From NCBI RefSeq assembly GCF_013364155.1, contig NZ_CP054916.1, forward strand, positions 6,631,001-6,695,000: 64,000 nt of DNA. The letters are read 5' to 3'. Both the position numbers and the translations under genes were made by a program. The notes beneath the pieces were generated by a model. It was not told the DNA's origin. It made no database searches and was given only the letters and a program-made list of their open reading frames with translations. This DNA is from Streptomyces sp. NA02950. GTDB taxonomy: Bacteria; Actinomycetota; Actinomycetes; Streptomycetales; Streptomycetaceae. Numbering within the stretch: the stretch's first letter is position 1; the number at the start of each line of letters is the position of its first letter. This document shows, piece by piece, positions 45,157 through 52,952 of this stretch.

Positions 45157-46518
45157 ATGGATAAGCAGCAGGAGTTCGTGCTCCGGACGCTCGAAGAGCG
45201 CGACATCCGGTTTGTGCGGCTGTGGTTCACCGACGTGCTCGGCTTTCTGAAGTCGGTCGCCGTCGCACCCGCCGAACTCGAAGGCGCCTTCGACGAGGGC
45301 ATCGGTTTCGATGGCTCCGCGATCGAGGGATTCGCCCGCGTCTACGAGTCCGACATGATTGCCAAGCCGGATCCCGGCACCTTCCAGATCCTGCCCTGGC
45401 GCGCCGAGGCCCCCGGGACGGCCCGGATGTTCTGCGACATCCTCATGCCGGACGGCTCCCCGTCCTTCGCCGACCCGCGCTACGTCCTCAAGCGCATCCT
45501 CGCCAAGACCTCCGACCTCGGCTTCACCTTCTACACCCACCCCGAGATCGAGTTCTTCCTGCTCAACCAGAAGCCGGTGGACGGCACCCGCCCGACGCCC
45601 GCCGACTCCTCCGGCTACTTCGACCACACCCCGCAGAACATCGGCATGGACTTCCGGCGCCAGGCCATCACCATGCTCGAATCGATGGGCATCTCGGTCG
45701 AGTTCTCCCACCACGAGGGCGCCCCCGGCCAGCAGGAGATCGACCTGCGCTACGCCGACGCGCTCTCCACCGCCGACAACATCATGACGTTCCGTCTGGT
45801 CATGAAGCAGGTGGCGCTGGAGCAGGGCGTCCAGGCCACCTTCATGCCGAAGCCGTTCTCGGAGTTCCCCGGCTCCGGTATGCACACCCATCTCTCCCTC
45901 TTCGAGGGCGACCGGAACGCCTTCTACGAGTCGGGCGCCGAGTTCCAGCTCTCCAAGGTGGGCCGCTCCTTCATCGCCGGTCTGCTCCGCCACGCCGCGG
46001 AGATCTCCGCGGTCACCAACCAGTGGGTCAACTCCTACAAGCGCATCTGGGGCGGCTCGCAGCGCACCGCGGGCGCCGGCGGCGAGGCCCCCTCGTACAT
46101 CTGCTGGGGCCACAACAACCGCTCCGCGCTGGTCCGGGTCCCCCTCTACAAGCCCGGCAAGACCGGCTCCACCCGGGTCGAGGTCCGTTCGCTGGACGCC
46201 GGCGCCAACCCCTACCTCGCCTACGCCGTTCTGCTCGCCGCGGGCCTGAAGGGCATCGAGGGCGGCTACGAGCTCCCGGCCGGTGCCGACGACGACGTCT
46301 GGGCCCTCTCCGACGCCGAGCGCCGCTCCCTGGGCATCGAGCCGCTCCCGCAGAACCTCGGCGAGGCCATCACCCTGATGGAGCGCAGCGAACTGGTCGC
46401 GGAGACCCTGGGCGAGCATGTCTTCGACTTCTTCCTCCGCAACAAGAAGCAGGAGTGGGAGGAGTACCGCTCCGAGGTGACCCCGTTCGAGCTGCGGAAG
46501 AACCTGCCGGTGCTGTAA
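45157..46518 (+). CDS. glnA2: Glutamine synthetase-like protein GlnA2 (type I family)
   Basis: A 453-aa GS-fold enzyme. Motifs: beta-Grasp N-terminus DVLGFLKSVAVAP, GFDGSAIEGFA, PEIEFFLL, PGQQEIDLRY, GSGMHTHLSLF, NSYKRIWGG and TRVEVRSLDAGANPYLAYA. The adenylylation motif NLYDLP of GlnA is absent. GlnA2-type paralogues in S. coelicolor have been reported as gamma-glutamylpolyamine synthetases rather than true glutamine synthetases (from memory); that is the better bet here. The last 28 codons plus part of the stop form the left 87-bp repeat of the integrated element, so the C-terminus is element-supplied but identical. Its stop is TAA, whereas the displaced copy has TAG. Confidence 0.93.
   Translation: MDKQQEFVLRTLEERDIRFVRLWFTDVLGFLKSVAVAPAELEGAFDEGIGFDGSAIEGFARVYESDMIAKPDPGTFQILPWRAEAPGTARMFCDILMPDGSPSFADPRYVLKRILAKTSDLGFTFYTHPEIEFFLLNQKPVDGTRPTPADSSGYFDHTPQNIGMDFRRQAITMLESMGISVEFSHHEGAPGQQEIDLRYADALSTADNIMTFRLVMKQVALEQGVQATFMPKPFSEFPGSGMHTHLSLFEGDRNAFYESGAEFQLSKVGRSFIAGLLRHAAEISAVTNQWVNSYKRIWGGSQRTAGAGGEAPSYICWGHNNRSALVRVPLYKPGKTGSTRVEVRSLDAGANPYLAYAVLLAAGLKGIEGGYELPAGADDDVWALSDAERRSLGIEPLPQNLGEAITLMERSELVAETLGEHVFDFFLRNKKQEWEEYRSEVTPFELRKNLPVL
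46431..46517 (+). repeat. attL: 87-bp direct repeat, 3' end of glnA2
   Basis: It begins CTTCCTCCGCAACAAG and ends GTGCTGTA, and is identical over 87 bp to 59858-59944. Identity stops within the stop codon (TAA here, TAG at the other end). This is the attachment site created by site-specific integration. Confidence 0.95.
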
Positions 46519-46555
46519 GCGCAGGTCAGCGGGGGTGCCCCGCTAGACTGATGAT

Positions 46556-46586
46556 CCGGGCCAGCGTCGTCACGACGCTGGCCCGG
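46556..46586. terminator. Bidirectional terminator between glnA2 and int
   Basis: A perfect 15-bp inverted repeat (CCGGGCCAGCGTCGT at 46556-46570 with 46572-46586). It lies inside the element and serves both glnA2 and the convergent integrase gene. Confidence 0.85.
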
Positions 46587-46593
46587 AGTCGTC

Positions 46594-47859
46594 TCAATCC
46601 TCTTGGGCCGTCTGTGGGCCGTCCGGCGCGGATTCGACCGCCTCATAGAGCCGATCCACTGCCTTGCGGGTCCGTCCCTCACTGCTGGGCATCAGGTGCG
46701 TGTACGTCCGGAGCGTGAAGCCGGGGTCCGCGTGGCCAAGGTAGCCGCTCAGGGCCTTGATGTTCTCCCCAGCATCCAGCAGGACCGACGCGTAGAAGTG
46801 CCGCAGCGCGTGCATGCCGTGCTCGCGGGCAGCCTCGTGCCGCTCACCCTTTTCAGGCTCGGGGATCACCCCGGCTGCCACGAGCGCGGGCTTCCATAGC
46901 CGGGCGTTGAAGTCGGTCCGGCGGACCGCGCCGCCGCCTATGAGGGAGAACAGCAGACGCTTGGTGACAGGCGGGCCGTCCGGCCGCAGCCAGGGGAGTG
47001 TCACCTCCACGGGCGGGAAGTGCTTCCGGTGATCCTTGAGCACGCGACCGACGTGCTCCGGCAGCGGCACGTCCCGTTCTTTGTTGCGCTTCGGCGGCGC
47101 AAAGACCAGGTGGCCGTTGACCACCTTCAGCTGATAGGCGACGTGCAGCCATCCGGCTTCGTAGTTCACTTCGTCATCGGGTAGACCGAAGATCTCGCCC
47201 TGCCTGAGGCCACAGCCGCCCCCGATGTCCACCATCGCCTGATAGCGATTGGGGAGCGCGGCCCGCACCGCGAAGACACGTTCTGCGGGCCACGGGCGTA
47301 CACGCGGCGCCCCGCGCTCGGGTGCGCGGACCGAGCGTGCCTTGCATGGATTCTTGAGAAGCAGGGCGTCATCTACGGCAGCGCTCAGGACAGACGAGAC
47401 GTTCGAGAAGATCACCCGACGGTAGGACGATGCCGGTAGAGCTTGCTCCAGCTCGGCCAGCCACTCACGGATGTGCCCAGGCTGGAAGGAATCCAGCGGG
47501 CGCGACCCGAGGTACGGGAAGGCGTGAAGCCTGAGCTGCACACCCACCGGAACCCGCGTGTTCGGGTCAGTGGTCTGTGCGGCAAGCCACTTATCGCCGT
47601 ACTCGCGGAAGGTGATGCGTCCGGCCTGCGGGTCGATGTACTGCCCGCGCGACATGTCGGCCTCGATGTGCGTCAGCCACTTCTCGGCCAGTCGCTTTTG
47701 CTTGTCGGGGAATGACTTGCTCTTCTCAGTGCCGTCGGGGCCGATGTAGCGGGCGCGGTAGCGCATGCCGGTGCCGTGGCGGTCGGTCTTGACGCGGTGG
47801 GGTTTGCCGTTGGAGCCGGGTTCGGTCTTGTACCAACGGTCTTGGATGTGGCCTGCCAT
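46594..47859 (-). CDS. int: Tyrosine site-specific integrase
   Basis: A 421-aa tyrosine recombinase. An N-terminal arm-binding region (WYKTEPGSNGKPHRVKTDRHG) and a SAM-like core-binding domain (residues about 75-170) precede the catalytic domain, with Arg in GLRQGE near residue 218, HALRH near 350 and GHADPGFTLRTYTHL with nucleophile Tyr near 386. It is the last gene of the rep-xis-int string, and its 3' end is 76 nt from attL. It should integrate the element at the glnA2 3' end and excise it with Xis. Confidence 0.95.
   Translation of the reverse strand: MAGHIQDRWYKTEPGSNGKPHRVKTDRHGTGMRYRARYIGPDGTEKSKSFPDKQKRLAEKWLTHIEADMSRGQYIDPQAGRITFREYGDKWLAAQTTDPNTRVPVGVQLRLHAFPYLGSRPLDSFQPGHIREWLAELEQALPASSYRRVIFSNVSSVLSAAVDDALLLKNPCKARSVRAPERGAPRVRPWPAERVFAVRAALPNRYQAMVDIGGGCGLRQGEIFGLPDDEVNYEAGWLHVAYQLKVVNGHLVFAPPKRNKERDVPLPEHVGRVLKDHRKHFPPVEVTLPWLRPDGPPVTKRLLFSLIGGGAVRRTDFNARLWKPALVAAGVIPEPEKGERHEAAREHGMHALRHFYASVLLDAGENIKALSGYLGHADPGFTLRTYTHLMPSSEGRTRKAVDRLYEAVESAPDGPQTAQED
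46604..46622. repeat. 19-bp repeat near attL (pairs with 59734-59752)
   Basis: TGGGCCGTCTGTGGGCCGT occurs here, inside the int 3' end, and again at 59734-59752, 87 bp and 106 bp from the respective att cores. Itself it contains GGGCCGT twice. Candidate arm-type integrase binding site. Confidence 0.6.
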
Positions 47860-47946
47860 CGGCGGTCGTCCCTTCTCTGGACAGCGCAGGGCAGGGGCGG
47901 GCCAGATGGCCCCGCCCCTGCTGGTGTGGGAGGTTTTGCTCTGGTG

Positions 47947-48186
47947 TCAGGCGGCTGCTTCTGCGGCCATGCGTTCGTCCTGCCAGCGCTGGACGACGGC
48001 GGGGTGGTAGCGAATGTGCTTGCCGACACGGAATCCGGGCGGGCCGATGCGCTTCTTCCGCCAGGCGTAGACGGTCTCTTTCGGGACTTCGAACATCTCG
48101 GCGATGTCGTCGGGGGTGAGGTAGCGGTCCGGCAACCCGGCGCGGAGCGTGGCGCGCGGGTCCGGCTGTTCACGTGCGGTGCTCAT
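47947..48186 (-). CDS. xis: Excisionase, helix-turn-helix (AlpA/MerR-like)
   Basis: A 79-aa winged-HTH protein. The motif YLTPDDIAEMFEVPKETVYAWRKKRIGPPGFRVGKHIRYHPAVVQRW is the classic HTH_17 excisionase pattern. It sits directly upstream of int in the same direction, as in pSAM2. It directs excision by bending attL/attR and may repress promoters. Confidence 0.92.
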   Translation of the reverse strand: MSTAREQPDPRATLRAGLPDRYLTPDDIAEMFEVPKETVYAWRKKRIGPPGFRVGKHIRYHPAVVQRWQDERMAAEAAA

Positions 48187-48652
48187 GACGTGTCCTCAGT
48201 GCGCGGGCGAGGGGTCCGGTCTCCGGGGGTCTGCGCCTGTCCAAAGCGCGGATTTCTGCGTCATCGCGTCACGCACGTCATTTGCGGCTATGACCTGCTG
48301 TTATGCGGTGACGCGGGCAGCTCGGGGCGTGTCACAGGGCGGGGCGGGGTTCTGTCACCCGTGACGCGGATGACGCGGGATGACACAGGTTTGGCCGTCT
48401 GCGTCACCGCTGTCATCGCTGGTCAGGGTCCGGGTTGGGGTGGCTGGTGACGTGGGTGACGCAGGGTCTCTTCTCTTAGGAAAAAGAGAGGGGTGGTGTC
48501 TGTGGTGGTGCGGTGCTGCTCAGGAAGTGAAGAAGGAGCCGCTTCGCGGCGCGTCCTCGGGCGGCGGGCAAGCCGCCGGAACAGCAAGAGGAGCACCGCG
48601 CGGGCGGGGGTGCTCCTCTTGCTTGTTCGGTGTGGCTCCGTGGTGGCGCGGG
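48187..48652. other. Non-coding region with TGACGC iterons; candidate replication origin
   Basis: 466 bp without a gene, between rep and xis. Between 48257 and 48463 there are 15 TGAC/GTCA tetramers, nine of them extended to TGACG(C/T) or its complement. Some are phased 9-10 bp apart (48362, 48371, 48381), the rest in both orientations. The array lies by the replication genes and so may bind the Rep ATPase or Prim-Pol as the origin (dso). The remaining sequence 48470-48652 holds hairpins. Confidence 0.6.
48579..48628 (-). terminator. Terminator hairpin at the rep 3' end
   Basis: GCAAGAGGAGCACC (48584-48597) pairs perfectly with 48609-48622 across an 11-nt loop; a one-base bulge extends the stem to about 19 bp (GAACA with TGTTC). 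It lies 31 nt beyond the rep stop at 48653, in the direction of leftward transcription. Confidence 0.7.
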
Positions 48653-50128
48653 TCAGAACGCCTCTTCCTGCTGGTGCGGGCGCGGTGTCGCGGGGCGGGT
48701 CATCTCGATGTAGCGGGCGGCGCTGGTGCGGCCCCAGTCGATGAGGACGCCGCGTGCGGCGAGGGTCGGCTGTAGCCGCTTGAGGCGGTCGGAGAGGACC
48801 TTGCCGGTGGTGGGCCAGCCTTTGGGCAGGGGACGGCACTCCTCGCCGCTGTAGAGGCCGGTGAGGCAGTGCAGCCACTCCGATGACGTCATTCGGACTT
48901 CCGCGCCCGTGTCGAGTCCGGCGGCGTGCTTCAAGACCGTCTGCGCGAGGAGGTCTCCTTCGATGACGTCGTCGTTGAGGTCGTCGAGGCTGGCCCGGTA
49001 CGCGGTCAGCGAGCCGAAGCCGGTAGCCGCATCGAGTTGCGCGCACAGGTGGGCGAAGTCGGCCATCCGCAGGTCGGTGGGGGTGTCCGCCTGCGCGGCC
49101 CGCACCTTCACTGTCAGGTCCAGCAGGGAGCCGAGAACTACCGGCAGGATCTCCGCGTACTCGGTCCACAGCTCTGCCTCGGTTCGCCGCACCCGGGGCC
49201 GCACGAGACGGAGCGGGAGGAGGCGTTCGGCGAGGTCGGGCCTGATGACGCCGACGTCGATGCCGGTCAGGAGCATGGGGCGCCGGTAGCGGGAGCGGAC
49301 GACGTCGCCGTCGGTGAAGAGCGCGCGCTTGATGCTCTCGGCGCCGGTCACGATGCAGCACATGAGGTCGGACAGGTCCGGGGGCAGGTGGGAGAGGTTG
49401 TCCAGGGCGGTGACCCATCCGGCGGCGACGGCCGTGATCATGTTCTCTTCGTCCTTTGGTGCCCGGCGGAGGTCGCCGCTCATCCCTTCGATGATCCGCA
49501 CCAGCATCCGGCCGCCCGTGGACTTGCCCGCCCCCTGCGGCCCGGTGAGGAAGGGAGCAGGGACGGGCACGGACGGCTCCAGGCAGCCGATCAGCCAGGC
49601 GATGGCCAGGCATTCGGTCTCCGCGTTGGCGAAGTTGCACAGACGGAGCAGGAGGTCGATGCCCTTGCCGTTGGTGTCCTTGTCGGGCAGGGGGAGTTCG
49701 CCGGTGAGCTGGGTGCGCCGCCAGCAGACTTCCTGCGGGTCGGGGGTGAGGATGTCCCAGCCGGTGGGGTGGATGCGGACGGACTTGCCGTCGTCGCGGC
49801 CCAGGTCGAGCCAGGTCGCCCCGTCGAACCCGGGGGCGACGCGGATGTGGGTGGGCTGTACGTCCTCGGTCAGGGCGAGTGCTTCGATCAAGTCCAACGC
49901 CTCCTTGAGTGCCGTGCCGTTGAACACGCCGACCCCGTCCTTGAAGAGGCCGACCATGAGTTCCTGCCGGTGGCTCCCCGTCGTGCCCTGGGAGCGGATC
50001 GGCCGGGCTACGGGGTGACCGTTGCGCTGCGCGTACACGGTGCCGTCGATGGTGCGGAAGTACCGGAAGTGCGCTTGCGCGTAGTCGGTGATGATCTGGC
50101 GGGCCGGAGTCTTCTCGTCCTCGGACAC
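48653..50128 (-). CDS. Replication initiator ATPase/helicase-like protein
   Basis: A 491-aa P-loop ATPase with Walker A GPQGAGKSTGG near residue 197 and Walker B-like VTALDNLSHLP near 240; RRPMLLTGIDVG and ERLLPLRLVRPRVRR follow (arginine finger region). This fits the RepAM/D5-like superfamily-3 helicase partners used by AICEs of the Prim-Pol class. A C-terminal part (SSEWLHCLTGLYSGEE, ARYIEMTRPAT) may bind origin DNA. It starts 3 nt after the Prim-Pol stop and would cooperate with it in episomal replication after excision. Confidence 0.82.
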   Translation of the reverse strand: MSEDEKTPARQIITDYAQAHFRYFRTIDGTVYAQRNGHPVARPIRSQGTTGSHRQELMVGLFKDGVGVFNGTALKEALDLIEALALTEDVQPTHIRVAPGFDGATWLDLGRDDGKSVRIHPTGWDILTPDPQEVCWRRTQLTGELPLPDKDTNGKGIDLLLRLCNFANAETECLAIAWLIGCLEPSVPVPAPFLTGPQGAGKSTGGRMLVRIIEGMSGDLRRAPKDEENMITAVAAGWVTALDNLSHLPPDLSDLMCCIVTGAESIKRALFTDGDVVRSRYRRPMLLTGIDVGVIRPDLAERLLPLRLVRPRVRRTEAELWTEYAEILPVVLGSLLDLTVKVRAAQADTPTDLRMADFAHLCAQLDAATGFGSLTAYRASLDDLNDDVIEGDLLAQTVLKHAAGLDTGAEVRMTSSEWLHCLTGLYSGEECRPLPKGWPTTGKVLSDRLKRLQPTLAARGVLIDWGRTSAARYIEMTRPATPRPHQQEEAF

Positions 50129-50131
50129 GAC

Positions 50132-50977
50132 TCACATCCCCAGCGCGGCGCGGGCGTTGGCCCACGCGTCCGCGCAGTGCCGGGCGGATTCGCCCTTGGC
50201 CTGGGCAGCGCTGAACAGACGCGCGATGTGCGTGTCGGTGAGGCAGCCACACCGGCCGTGCGCGGACAGCACCGCCAGGAACGTGCGGTACACCGTCGCG
50301 TGCACCGCGCTGCGGGCCTGCGTGATGCGCTGCTCCGCCATGGCGATACCGCGTTCCAGGTAGACGGGCGTGCGGTGTCGGCACTCCCCGCCACCGCTCA
50401 ACGCGGCCACGGTGACGATGTGCGGGCGCCGGGCCGGGGAGGGTTCTTTCACGGCGAGTGCGCGCACCTCGTCCGGCAGGGTGGTCATGGTGCCGGTGCC
50501 GGGCCCGAGATAGCGGGCGTAGGACATGGACGACTTGATGTCGACGCCGGAGCGGACCGCGTTGTGCGAGGTCATCGCGCCGCGGTAGATCCAGTGCTCA
50601 CCGCGCGTCGTCTCTACGGTTTGGGTGGTGGGCAGGGTCCCGCGGGCCCATGCGACGGCCGCGGCGTCGTCCAGGTCCACGACGGTCAGTCCGGCGGTGC
50701 CGGGGTGGTAGGCGACGCAGACCGCCCGCCGCCATGCGGCCGTCCATGGTGGGGAGGTGAGGACGTGCGGGTCGGTGGTGGCGGCGGCCCACGCGTGGCA
50801 GACGCCCGGGCACTGGCACGGCCCGGCGGACACCATGTTCGGCCGCCCGCCGCACGCGTTGCCGCGGCAAGTGGGGCAGTTGCCGAACGGGGCCTTACCC
50901 GCGCGCAGGGGCAGCACGGGGAGACCGGCGGCGGCCAGGGTGAGTGCCACTCGCCGGAGGGGGGTCTGTTGGGTCAT
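50132..50977 (-). CDS. Bifunctional DNA primase/polymerase (Prim-Pol) of the element
   Basis: A 281-aa protein of the PF09250 Prim-Pol type. LALAAAGLPVLPLRAGKAPFG-type start, zinc-like cysteines (CPTCRGNACGG and CQCPGVC), GLTVVDLDD (acidic pair, catalytic D-x-D) and SGVDIKSSMSYARYLGPGTG. A C-terminal helical segment follows. It primes and extends element replication with the downstream Rep ATPase. A hairpin at 51015-51054 separates it from the transfer operon, so it has its own promoter. Confidence 0.88.
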   Translation of the reverse strand: MTQQTPLRRVALTLAAAGLPVLPLRAGKAPFGNCPTCRGNACGGRPNMVSAGPCQCPGVCHAWAAATTDPHVLTSPPWTAAWRRAVCVAYHPGTAGLTVVDLDDAAAVAWARGTLPTTQTVETTRGEHWIYRGAMTSHNAVRSGVDIKSSMSYARYLGPGTGTMTTLPDEVRALAVKEPSPARRPHIVTVAALSGGGECRHRTPVYLERGIAMAEQRITQARSAVHATVYRTFLAVLSAHGRCGCLTDTHIARLFSAAQAKGESARHCADAWANARAALGM

Positions 50978-51014
50978 GCTGGTTGTCTCCAGTTCTGTTG
51001 AGTGCTGGAAGACC

Positions 51015-51054
51015 GGGGCGGCCCCGCTTCATTGGCGTGAGAGGGGGCCGCCCC
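51015..51054 (-). terminator. Terminator of the transfer operon
   Basis: An 11-bp stem (GGGGCGGCCCC at 51015-51025 with 51044-51054, 18-nt loop) just after the stop at 51063 of the TGT-like gene, in leftward direction. Confidence 0.7.
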
Positions 51055-51062
51055 AGCCGTGT

Positions 51063-51854
51063 CTAGGCCGCGAGTAGGGGCTGTTGCCACGGGGGCAGGC
51101 TGGCTAGGACGCGCAGGCGCCAGCGCAGGGCGTACGGGAGGCAGTTGGCGCAGTTCTTGTGGGTGTGGCCGGGCATGGGCGGGCGGCGGCGGGCGTGGTA
51201 GCTCCATGCGGCGGAGTCGGCGGAGGCCATCAGGCGGCCGACCTTCTCCAGGCCGAGGGTTTTGAAGCCGAAGCCGTGCAGCCGTATGCCGTATCCGGCG
51301 AGGGTGGTGACGATGGCGGCGGCTTCGCGGGTGGCCTGCCGTCGGCAGACGGAGCCGAGGCCGACAGTGGGTTCCCGGGTCAGGTCGACCCCGGCCCGCT
51401 CGTACAGGGCCAGGCAGCGTTCGTAGTCCGGGAGCTCCCAGCCCTGGAGCACCGGGATGATCGGCAGTTCCGGCGCCAGTTCCCGCAGTTCCAGATAGTT
51501 GGCTACGGTGCGCCGCTGGTGCTCGGCCACGCTCAGGTGGGTGCCGACGAAGCGCTGAGGGCCGACGGTTCCGCCCTGGATCATGAGGGGCTCGCACATC
51601 CAGTCCTGTGGCGCGGCCCAGTCGAATGGGCCGACGCATTCCCAGATGCGGCGCAGGTCGTTGACGTACTGGCGCGGGGTGCGGGTCCAGCGGCCGTGAC
51701 GCTGGAGTTCCGAGAAGCCGCCGGAGTCCACCGCGTACGGGCCCCGCGCCTGGTCCAGCTTGGCCGCCGTCGCGAAGTGCTCTGACTTCAGGAACAGCGG
51801 CACATGGGTTAAGCGCACCCAGTGACGTTTGTGGGTCGTGAGGTAGAAGTGCAA
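51063..51854 (-). CDS. Compact TGT/DpdA-like base-exchange protein (7-deazaguanine superfamily)
   Basis: A 263-aa protein with the skeleton of tRNA-guanine transglycosylase/DpdA enzymes. VDSGGFSEL at 42-50 (catalytic-acid DSGGF loop), APQDW at 82-86 (possible second Asp), VLQGW at 136-140, GLGSV at 166-170, LHGFGFKT at 193-200, SADSAAWSYHARRR at 212-225, and a Cys pair (NCANC) at 235-239. Bacterial TGTs are about 370 aa and the DpdA of dpd clusters is longer, so this is a short form like those of some phages. It is cotranscribed with the spd/tra genes. Probable role: insertion of 7-deazaguanine derivatives into DNA (or tRNA); anti-restriction is my inference. Confidence 0.72.
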   Translation of the reverse strand: MHFYLTTHKRHWVRLTHVPLFLKSEHFATAAKLDQARGPYAVDSGGFSELQRHGRWTRTPRQYVNDLRRIWECVGPFDWAAPQDWMCEPLMIQGGTVGPQRFVGTHLSVAEHQRRTVANYLELRELAPELPIIPVLQGWELPDYERCLALYERAGVDLTREPTVGLGSVCRRQATREAAAIVTTLAGYGIRLHGFGFKTLGLEKVGRLMASADSAAWSYHARRRPPMPGHTHKNCANCLPYALRWRLRVLASLPPWQQPLLAA

Positions 51855-51864
51855 GACGGACCTC

Positions 51865-52335
51865 TCAGCTGTGGAAGTGGTTGCGCTTGATCACGGCCTT
51901 GCGGATGTTGACCGTGGCCCCGCCCCGCCCGCCGCTCGCGGTGAACACCTGCACGGCGATCCATCCGCCGAAGATCACGGCGGCCAGGATGATGAGCTGG
52001 GTGACCAGGGCAGTGAGCGCGGCGATGAACGTGGTGAGCAGCAGCAGTCCGCCGCACACGGCGAGGAACCCGACGCCTCCGAGGGCGACGTTGACGGCCG
52101 CGCGGGAAACGGGCGGCTTGGCGGCGACCGGTTCGGGCTGCATGGGGTTGAGGGCGTAGCCGGTGATGACCCGCCCGTCCGGCATGACGATGGACGCGAC
52201 CGCGGGGATGTGCCCCGGCTGCACGGGCAGGACCGGCACAGCCCGTGCGGACGCGGGGGTGATCGGGGTGGGGGTGTGGACTTGCACGGCCGCCGTCTCG
52301 TGCCTGGCCGGGTGGTGTGACGTCGGTTCGTTCAC
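51865..52335 (-). CDS. Spread-type membrane protein of the conjugation operon
   Basis: A 156-aa protein with a Pro/Ala-rich cytoplasmic half (to about residue 75) and two strongly hydrophobic segments (VALGGVGFLAVCGGLLLLTTFIAALTALV and LIILAAVIFGGWIAVQVF), then a short basic tail. Small proteins of this sort in AICEs (SpdC/SpdD-like) form the intramycelial spread complex with TraB. Sequence family uncertain. Its stop is 10 nt before the TGT-like start. Confidence 0.72.
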   Translation of the reverse strand: MNEPTSHHPARHETAAVQVHTPTPITPASARAVPVLPVQPGHIPAVASIVMPDGRVITGYALNPMQPEPVAAKPPVSRAAVNVALGGVGFLAVCGGLLLLTTFIAALTALVTQLIILAAVIFGGWIAVQVFTASGGRGGATVNIRKAVIKRNHFHS

Positions 52336-52351
52336 GGTGCTGGTCTCCCTT

Positions 52352-52546
52352 CTAGCGGTCGATGTCGTTGAGGGCGCCGGTGACGGCGGTGACGAGCTGG
52401 TTGACGGTGTCGCTTGCGTCGGTGTCGGCGAGGTAGAAGCCGAAGAGCGCGACGACGACGGCCGCGCCCGCGCCGATGGCCTTGAAGCGCAGCAGCAGCG
52501 CGACGCCGACGGCGAGGAGCAGCACGAGCGAGATGGTGATGTCCAC
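52352..52546 (-). CDS. Small membrane protein (64 aa), spread operon
   Basis: A 64-aa protein made almost entirely of two helices (ITISLVLLLAVGVALLLRFKAIGAGAAVVVALFGFYLA) and a short acidic tail. The GTG at 52546 with GGAGG just in front is the chosen start; an in-frame extension to 52657 lies inside the upstream gene. Probably part of the Spd complex; function not known. Confidence 0.68.
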   Translation of the reverse strand: MDITISLVLLLAVGVALLLRFKAIGAGAAVVVALFGFYLADTDASDTVNQLVTAVTGALNDIDR

Positions 52547-52559
52547 GGGACCTCCGAAG

Positions 52560-52811
52560 TCAGCGGGTGCCGGAGCGGTAGGTGCGCGCGGCGCGGTTGT
52601 AGATCCAGCGGCCGAGGCGTATGCGGATGCCGTGGCCGTTGCAGCGGCGGCAGTCACGGCCGCGCTTGGGCTTGCCCTTGCGGTCGTAGGTGAGGGCGTG
52701 GCCCATGCCGTCGCACTTGCGGCAGGGCCCGAACGGCTGGAGCCAGCACCGCACGCCGTAACACAACGTGACAGCGAGTAGGCAGGCGCTAGCGAGGACG
52801 GTCAGGTCCAT
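52560..52811 (-). CDS. Membrane-anchored zinc-ribbon protein (DnaJ-type CxxCxGxG)
   Basis: An 83-aa protein: one N-terminal transmembrane helix (LTVLASACLLAVTLCYGV) and a zinc motif CRKCDGMGHALTYDRKGKPKRGRDCRRCNGHG, two CxxCxGxG halves like the DnaJ zinc centre. Such genes recur beside traB in AICEs. It may assist folding of the transfer complex (inference). Confidence 0.72.
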   Translation of the reverse strand: MDLTVLASACLLAVTLCYGVRCWLQPFGPCRKCDGMGHALTYDRKGKPKRGRDCRRCNGHGIRIRLGRWIYNRAARTYRSGTR

Positions 52812-52943
52812 GAGGGGGCTCCCAGAGGGGTTCCGAGGGGTTTCCGCAGGTCGCCCGCTAGGTGCTAGCGGGCTGACCAGGGGCGGTTTCGGTCGCTAGC
52901 GAGGTTGCTAGGTCTAGCGACATGGGTTGCTAGACCTAGCAAC
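52789..52943. other. CTAG-rich palindrome array downstream of traB: candidate clt transfer locus
   Basis: Eight CTAG tetramers in about 155 bp. Within it are GCCCGCTA/TAGCGGGC (52853-52860 with 52866-52873), TCGCTAGCGA (52893-52902), and a perfect 15-bp inverted repeat GTTGCTAGGTCTAGC (52904-52918) with 52929-52943, whose arms are themselves near-palindromes. GGTTGCTAG occurs twice in direct orientation (52903, 52926). In Streptomyces plasmids the clt locus, bound by the TraB winged helix, often adjoins the traB 3' end; here traB ends at 52953. Confidence 0.65.
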
Positions 52944-52952
52944 ACTTCGGGG

